Source: a bacterium (lineage in GTDB: Bacteria > SZUA-79 > Acidulodesulfobacterales > Acidulodesulfobacteraceae). From it: 7,872 nt of DNA. This document shows, piece after piece, positions 4,118 through 7,872 of this stretch. Under the pieces are notes generated by a model. It did no database searches and was not told the origin of the DNA. It saw nothing but the letters and a program-made list of their open reading frames with translations. The position numbers and the translations under genes were made by a program. How positions within the stretch are numbered: the stretch's first letter is position 1; every line of letters starts with the position of its first letter. The DNA lies in contig JAJYRF010000028.1 in the NCBI GenBank assembly GCA_021794255.1, positions 1 to 7,872 of the forward strand, in the 5' to 3' direction.

Positions 4118-6022
4118 TTATATATCTTCATTTTTAAATTCTTTTAATTTATTTCTTAATGTTCTTGAAGTTATTCCAAGTAATGCAGATGCCTTATTTT
4201 TGTTTCCGCCTGTTTTAATAAGAGCTTCGCCGATTAATTTTTTTTCCATTTCTTTAATATTTAAAATATCTATTGTGTTATATTTATTGTAATCGGCTAA
4301 ATTATTTTCAATATTGCAGTTATATTTATCTATACCGTTTATACCGTTTATATCATTTACATCATTTACATCATTTACATCATTTGCATCATTTGTATCA
4401 TTTATTATCTCAGGACTCTTAATATAACTATTATTATTGCCGTCATCGTTTAAATTACAGCCGATAGTATTTAAACTGTCATTATCAGCGTTATTCATAT
4501 TACCTGTATTACCTGCATAATCTGTATCTATTGTTGTATTTATAATAATATTTTTTGCAAATAATAAGTCTAAATTATTCTCGTTATTATTATTGCTATT
4601 CTTGCTGTATAAACCGCTTAGCATATCTAATCTGCTCAAATGCGATATATTTAGAATATTGCTGTTTTGCGCAAGTATCACTCCTCTTTCTATTATATTT
4701 TCTAATTCTCTTACATTGCCTTTATAATCCAATGACATTAAATAAACTAAAGCGTCTTCGGATATACTATTTATATCTCGATAATATTTTTTGGCATATT
4801 TTTGAATGAAAAATATACTCAGGGGCTTAATATCCATTTTCCTTTCTCTTAAAGGAGGTAATTCTACAGGCAGAACATTCAGCCTGTAGAATAAATCTTC
4901 TCTGAATGTTCCTTCTTCAACCATTTTTTTTAAGTCTTTATTAGTTGCAGCTATAACTCTTGTATTAATATACACGGGGGTGTCTCCTCCAACCCGGTCT
5001 ATATAGTGTTCCTGAAGTGTTCTTAAAATTTTGGATTGAAGATTTTTATCCATATCTCCTATTTCGTCAAGCAATATCGTACCGTTATTTGCAAGTTCAA
5101 ATTTTCCGGTCTTTCTGGATGATGCTCCTGTAAAAGCTCCTTTTTCATGACCGAATAATTCGCTTTCAAGAAGCGTAGGGACAATTGCCGAACAATTAAC
5201 GGCGATAAAATTGCCCTTTCTTCCCGATTTATTATGCAGATATTTAGCGACAACTTCCTTTCCGGTGCCTGATTCTCCAGTTATAAGAACCGTTGCATCT
5301 GTCGGCGCTATAATATCTATAAACGATTCTATCCTGTTCATTTTTTTAGACAAAAAAACAAAATTATTTCCATTATCTTTTATTATTATTTTATGATTTA
5401 TTATTTCATTTTTATGATTTTTAAAATTTATTAGAGTAGTTGAATTTATTGAATCTATTGAATTTTTAATATTATTATCTAAACAGACGTTTATATTATT
5501 ATTGCTATTATTGCCATTGTTGCCATTGTTGCCATTGTTTTCACTGCTATTTTTATTAGTATCTATATAATCAACATCATCATAATCAACATCATCTATA
5601 TTCGCAGCGCTATTTTTTATGGAGTTTATGCTGCTCTTTTCATGTATAATTTTTTCTATATTTTTTATCGTATTTTCAAGATCCGATATGCTGAACGGCT
5701 TTAAAAGATAATCTGCAGCTCCATTTTTTATGGCTATTATTGCGCTTTCTATAGTTCCGTATGCTGTAATAATAACAAAAGGCGTATTTTCAAAGTCGCT
5801 TATTTTTTTTATTTCATTTAAAAAGCTTACTCCGTCCATTCCCGACAGATTTAAATCCGAAATTATCAGAAAAAAGTCATTGCTATTTTTATTTATATAA
5901 CTCAGCGCATCTTCGGCAGAGGAAAAAATTTCCCCTTTTCTGTTTAATTTAGAAAGACCGAGACTTAATGCAGAACGCATATAAGAATCATCGTCAACAA
6001 TCATTATTTTTTCTTTAAGCAT
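4118..6022 (-). CDS. Sigma-54-dependent response regulator of NtrC/FlrC type
   Basis: The 634-residue cytoplasmic activator has three domains. The receiver (about 4-125) has the acidic pocket D10-D12, phosphoacceptor D56 in ISDLNLSGMDG, T87 and K108. The AAA+ domain (about 222-465) has Walker A GESGTGKE (249-256), the sigma-54 contact loop GAFTGA (295-300), Walker B ILLDE (316-320), FREDLFYRLNVLPVELPPLR (373-392) with the candidate arginine fingers, and sensor II GNVRELEN. The C-terminal Fis-type helix-turn-helix is at about 595-630 (GGNKNKASALLGITSRTLRN). Two linkers are abnormally long and Asn/Asp-rich: about 130-220 and about 470-585, the latter with an (N-D-V/A/T) array. Typical family members are about 450-480 residues. 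Start ATG 6022 fits the receiver start; GGAG lies 11 nt upstream. The divergent kinase is the likely partner and the flgD promoter a likely target. FlrC/FleR/FlgR function is inferred from context. Confidence 0.92.
   Translation of the reverse strand: MLKEKIMIVDDDSYMRSALSLGLSKLNRKGEIFSSAEDALSYINKNSNDFFLIISDLNLSGMDGVSFLNEIKKISDFENTPFVIITAYGTIESAIIAIKNGAADYLLKPFSISDLENTIKNIEKIIHEKSSINSIKNSAANIDDVDYDDVDYIDTNKNSSENNGNNGNNGNNSNNNINVCLDNNIKNSIDSINSTTLINFKNHKNEIINHKIIIKDNGNNFVFLSKKMNRIESFIDIIAPTDATVLITGESGTGKEVVAKYLHNKSGRKGNFIAVNCSAIVPTLLESELFGHEKGAFTGASSRKTGKFELANNGTILLDEIGDMDKNLQSKILRTLQEHYIDRVGGDTPVYINTRVIAATNKDLKKMVEEGTFREDLFYRLNVLPVELPPLRERKMDIKPLSIFFIQKYAKKYYRDINSISEDALVYLMSLDYKGNVRELENIIERGVILAQNSNILNISHLSRLDMLSGLYSKNSNNNNENNLDLLFAKNIIINTTIDTDYAGNTGNMNNADNDSLNTIGCNLNDDGNNNSYIKSPEIINDTNDANDVNDVNDVNDINGINGIDKYNCNIENNLADYNKYNTIDILNIKEMEKKLIGEALIKTGGNKNKASALLGITSRTLRNKLKEFKNEDI
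4335..4404. repeat. In-frame 9-bp minisatellite in the regulator's second linker
   Basis: About 7.8 copies of a 9-bp unit run through the linker before the helix-turn-helix: two CCGTTTATA, three perfect TCATTTACA, then TCATTTGCA, TCATTTGTA and a partial unit. On the coding (minus) strand it encodes Asn-Asp-Thr/Ala/Val/Ile triplets and then Ile-Asn-Gly repeats. The unit is three codons, so copy-number change alters linker length without a frameshift. Confidence 0.9.
5502..5537. repeat. In-frame 9-bp repeat in the regulator's first linker
   Basis: Three perfect tandem copies of TTGCCATTG (5511-5537) follow a related unit, TTGCTATTA. On the minus strand they encode an NNG repeat within an Asn-rich stretch between the receiver and the AAA+ domain. 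Confidence 0.88.
5567..5596. repeat. In-frame 15-bp duplication in the regulator's first linker
   Basis: ATAATCAACATCATC occurs twice in perfect tandem. It encodes duplicated acidic pentapeptides (DDVDY DDVDY) just after the receiver domain, next to the Asn-Asn-Gly repeat. Confidence 0.9.
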
Positions 6023-6283
6023 TTGATACTATACTCCGCTAATGAAAATTATCAGATTTAAAATAATCAATATAATATAATTATACAATATATAACAGTA
6101 TAAATATAAGGGGAAATCTAAAATTATTTATTATAAATATTTATAATAAATAATTTAAATTAACTTTCGGCATTACATTGCATTTATAATTTATTAATGA
6201 TTGCAAATCAGGCGGGTTTTAACTCTTAATAAATAATAAACCGAAAAACGTAAAACGTAAAAATAGATGAATTAATTTAATTA

Positions 6284-6292
6284 TGATATAAT
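6284..6292 (+). promoter_or_regulatory. Extended -10 promoter candidate for the kinase gene
   Basis: TGATATAAT on the plus strand is a perfect extended -10 element, the same nine bases as the candidate in front of mntA. A start near 6299 would give a 200-nt leader that carries the REP-like hairpin. No convincing -35 is present. A second TATAAT at 6466-6471 would give a leader of about 20 nt instead. Confidence 0.35.
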
Positions 6293-6349
6293 ATTTTAAT
6301 ATTTAAGAAAAACAAATCAGAAATGCATCAAATTAATTAAATACGGCAA

Positions 6350-6424
6350 GGCGTCATTTCCGCGAAAGCTGGAATGGTTTATAGCTGTCGGTATTTGGAC
6401 GGCTCATCCAGTGTTTATTCCATG
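6350..6424. repeat. REP-like palindromic element (degenerate)
   Basis: The G+C-rich segment contains GTCATTTCCGCGAAAGCTGG, close to the dispersed palindrome that begins TCATTCCCGCGAAAGCGGGA in many bacterial genomes. CATTTCCGC (6355-6363) pairs with GCTGGAATG (6368-6376) around a GAAA tetraloop, with one mismatch and one G-T pair. Further along, CATCCAG and ATTCC (ending at 6423) can pair back to CTGGAATG, so alternative folds exist. Only one copy is in this window, so dispersed status is inferred from resemblance. Confidence 0.55.
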
Positions 6425-6498
6425 TTGAAACAATTTTAATAGTTTCTAACGGCGGTTTAAGGATATATAATAATAATTAGTAAATACTACAGTTGATT

Positions 6499-7749
6499 AT
6501 GGTTATCGATAAAAAAAATACAATTAGCCTTATTAATATCATTAATGATGCTAATGATATTAACGGCAGAGCTGATATTAAACTGGATGTTAATCCTGAG
6601 ATGATTTTAGAACCATTCATTATTAATCCAAATAAGGAATCTTTAGAAAAAGCCTTCAAATCTTTTGAACTGGCTTCCGCCAAACTTTCTAAATATTACA
6701 ATAGCTTAGAAGAAAAAATAATAGACTTGAAAGAAAATTTAAATGCAGTTTTAGAAAGCATGCCTTTAGGAGTTATAATTACCGACGAATTGAATAAAAT
6801 AACATTTATAAATAAATATTTAACGGGACTTATTTCCCAGAATAGTTTAATTAAATATTTAAATAAAGATATAAATGAATTTTTATACTATTTTTTTGAA
6901 AAAGCAGCCATTGAAGATTTTATAAAACCTATTTTTAATCCAATTGAAAAAACAATGGCTATTTCAAAAAACAAATCTATTCCTATCTTTGCTTATGTTA
7001 AAATTTTATATGGAAAAAATAAAAAATTTTCAGGCAGAATATTTATTTTTCAAAATATAGAAGAAATTAAAAAAACTAAAAGACTTGCCGAAATAGGAGA
7101 AATGTCTGCGAAAATAGCTCATGAAATAAGAAATCCTCTTGGCTCGGTTGAACTTTTCGCATCTATTTTATCAACAGAATTAAAAGACGAAAAACATAAG
7201 GAAATTATTTCCTATATAATTTCTGCCGTTAAAAATATGAATACAACAATTACCAATCTGCTTGAATTTTCAAAAAATATAAAACCGGATATTTCAAAAC
7301 AAAGTTTGTATGAAATCTGCAGCAATTCAATTTTATTCGCTTCATATATTATAAAACAAAAAAATATTACTATTGACGAAAATATTGATAGAGGTCTTTT
7401 TATTAACGGTGATAAAAATCTATTAACGCAGAGTTTTTTAAATATTATAATTAACGCTTGCCAATCCGTTCCTGAAAATAACGGCATAATTAATATAAAC
7501 AGCACAATAATAAAAAACGATTCAAATGATACCGATTATATTTGCATAACATTTGAGGATAACGGTAAAGGATTTGAAAAAGAAAATATGGATAAAATAT
7601 TTACTCCCTTTTTTTCCACAAAAAAGAGCGGAGGAACAGGTTTAGGGTTATCTATCGCTTTAAATAACGCTATATTGCACGGCGGCTATATAAATGCGGA
7701 AAATTCGGCCGACATCGGCGCTAAAATAAGCGTTTATCTGCCAATTTGA
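6499..7749 (+). CDS. Soluble PAS-containing sensor histidine kinase, FleS/FlrB type
   Basis: The product (416 residues from ATG 6499) has no membrane segment and should act in the cytoplasm. After a variable N-terminus with NDANDING comes a helical, probably coiled-coil stretch (about 46-82) and a PAS-like domain (about 83-186, ESMPLGVIITDELNKITFIN). The HisKA H-box is AKIAHEIRNPLGSVELFAS with phospho-accepting H208. The ATPase domain has the N-box (N315, N319), G1 DNGKG (354-358), FTPFFSTK, G2 GTGLGLS (379-385) and ends in VYLPI. The coiled coil-PAS-HisKA-HATPase layout and H-box resemble the flagellar kinases FleS/FlrB. It would phosphorylate the divergent NtrC-type regulator. Start is uncertain: TTG 6493 is in frame and neither start has a clear ribosome site. 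The TGA stop lies in the proposed terminus of the adjacent transposon. Confidence 0.9.
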   Translation: MVIDKKNTISLINIINDANDINGRADIKLDVNPEMILEPFIINPNKESLEKAFKSFELASAKLSKYYNSLEEKIIDLKENLNAVLESMPLGVIITDELNKITFINKYLTGLISQNSLIKYLNKDINEFLYYFFEKAAIEDFIKPIFNPIEKTMAISKNKSIPIFAYVKILYGKNKKFSGRIFIFQNIEEIKKTKRLAEIGEMSAKIAHEIRNPLGSVELFASILSTELKDEKHKEIISYIISAVKNMNTTITNLLEFSKNIKPDISKQSLYEICSNSILFASYIIKQKNITIDENIDRGLFINGDKNLLTQSFLNIIINACQSVPENNGIININSTIIKNDSNDTDYICITFEDNGKGFEKENMDKIFTPFFSTKKSGGTGLGLSIALNNAILHGGYINAENSADIGAKISVYLPI

Positions 7750-7872
7750 CATACTCCCCATGCTTAAAGGCAGGGGATGAGCTTCGCTGGTCTTCGCTTC
7801 GGCTCTGCTATCGACGATACCCGCCGGAAAATCCGGTCTTACGGTATCTCCGTTGCAAGAAGAGTAGATGTC
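7660..7872 (-). CDS. tnpB: Probable C-terminus of TnpB (partial, enters from the right)
   Basis: Of the three minus-strand frames at the right edge, only one is open past the first 65 bases. It reads SSCNGDTVRPD and then AEAKTSEAHPL, resembling the poorly conserved tails of IS200/IS605 TnpB proteins after the zinc finger. There is no stop before the element's end. The frame crosses the end hairpin and continues about 85 bases antisense into the kinase gene to TAA at 7662-7660, so the true C-terminus may have been altered by the insertion site. Alternatively this stretch is only omega-RNA and tnpB stops outside the window. Catalytic residues cannot be assessed here. Confidence 0.4.
   Translation of the reverse strand, partial: DIYSSCNGDTVRPDFPAGIVDSRAEAKTSEAHPLPLSMGSMSNWQINAYFSADVGRIFRIYIAAVQYSVI
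7746..7872 (-). mobile_element. Right end of an IS200/IS605-family (tnpB-type) element
   Basis: Base composition changes abruptly to about 50% G+C after the kinase stop. The edge has the hallmark subterminal hairpin: CCCC(A)TGC pairs with GCAGGGG (7755-7777), with one bulged base, as in IS200/IS605 ends. On the minus strand the hairpin is followed by GTATGTCAA. TCAA (7749-7746) equals the right cleavage tetranucleotide known for ISHp608, which would put the boundary at 7745/7746. A minus-strand frame resembling a TnpB C-terminus enters from the right, so this is the right end, with the element extending beyond the window. There are no terminal inverted repeats, as expected for this family. 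Confidence 0.65.
7746..7872 (-). ncRNA. 3' part of a putative omega-RNA (TnpB guide RNA scaffold)
   Basis: TnpB-associated omega-RNAs cover the 3' end of tnpB and the right end of the element, and the bases beyond the end act as guide. Read on the minus strand the segment is rich in stems: CCGGA-TTT-TCCGG inside GATACC/GGTATC, then GAGC/GCTC, then the end hairpin. This is the expected type of scaffold. If the boundary is at TCAA, the guide would start at 7745 and read ATTGGCAGATAAACGC, the complement of the kinase 3' end. Only the 3' part is in the window, so confidence is limited. Confidence 0.4.
7755..7777. other. Subterminal hairpin of the transposon end
   Basis: TCCCC (7755-7759), a bulged A and TGC pair with GCAGGGGA (7770-7777) around the loop TTAAAG. 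A single bulged base in the stem is typical of the hairpins bound by the Y1 transposase TnpA of IS200/IS605 elements. On the minus strand it would also be the last stem of an omega-RNA. Confidence 0.7.

Larger units (their letters stand above)
6023..6498. other. Divergent regulatory region between regulator and kinase
   Basis: This stretch of about 475 bp separates the divergent regulator (-) and kinase (+) genes and holds no convincing gene. It is extremely AT-rich except for a G+C-rich island at about 6343-6424 that contains a REP-like hairpin. A TATAAT on the minus strand (6085-6080) could serve the regulator, but I see no -35 for it. An extended -10 (6284-6292) and a TATAAT (6466-6471) face the kinase. 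A short direct repeat, ACGTAAA twice, lies near 6248. No sigma-54 site with correct spacing and sequence was found on either strand. Confidence 0.5.

Noticed and set aside
6169..6181. Possible sigma-54 site GGCATTACATTGC facing the kinase
   Set aside because: Only nine bases separate GG and GC, where ten are strictly required, and the C of GGCAC is replaced.
6351..6364. GG-N10-GC match inside the REP-like element
   Set aside because: The spacing is right, but the sequence (GGCGTC, CCGC) departs from GGCAC/TTGC at key bases and is explained by the hairpin.
6374..6439. 21-codon plus-strand frame in the REP-like island
   Set aside because: No ribosome site, and it lies across the palindromic element, whose structure explains the non-AT composition.
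1..7872. CRISPR array, tRNA or rRNA genes
   Set aside because: No spaced repeats of CRISPR type, no cloverleaf-like segment and no rRNA-like sequence was seen. All tandem repeats are short and directly adjacent.

Overview
The window is AT-rich bacterial DNA (roughly a quarter to a third G+C by eye outside the flagellar genes). It is a flagellar hook locus with its own two-component regulators, a HEPN/MNT toxin-antitoxin pair lodged inside it, and the end of an IS200/IS605-type transposon at the right edge. The flagellar and NtrC-type proteins look like those of a Gram-negative, deltaproteobacteria-like or similar lineage. I cannot name the organism from the sequence.

Layout. Most genes are on the minus strand, so the biological order runs right to left. 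4118-6022 (-) is a sigma-54-dependent response regulator of NtrC/FlrC type. 3606-3905 (-) and 3152-3598 (-) are an MntA-like nucleotidyltransferase antitoxin and a HepT-like HEPN toxin, preceded by a possible 20-codon leader ORF that overlaps mntA by ATGA. A near-consensus sigma-54 promoter (3070-3085, -) then opens a leader of about 140 nt carrying a duplicated 27-bp element. Next come flgD (2193-2921, -, hook cap) and, after an unusually long 286-bp gap, flgE (188-1906, -, hook protein). A further gene probably starts at 98 (-) and leaves the window; a 15-bp tandem repeat encodes its pentapeptide repeat. On the plus strand, divergent from the response regulator across about 475 bp, lies a soluble PAS-containing histidine kinase of FleS/FlrB type (6499-7749). 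Its stop codon coincides with the proposed terminus of an IS200/IS605 element (7746 to the window end), whose tnpB would lie mostly beyond the window.

How it fits together. The inferred circuit is: cytoplasmic kinase phosphorylates the NtrC-type regulator, which activates sigma-54 RNA polymerase at the flgD promoter, giving hook cap and hook protein. This is the classical FleSR/FlrBC/FlgSR middle-gene switch, and here kinase, activator, target promoter and target genes all sit within 8 kb. Unusual points are the divergent kinase and regulator genes, the very long Asn/Asp-rich repeat linkers in the regulator (one sharing its 9-bp repeat with the kinase N-terminus), two inserted beta-type modules in FlgE, the toxin-antitoxin pair between activator and target promoter, and a transposon end whose omega-RNA guide would read into the 3' end of the kinase gene.
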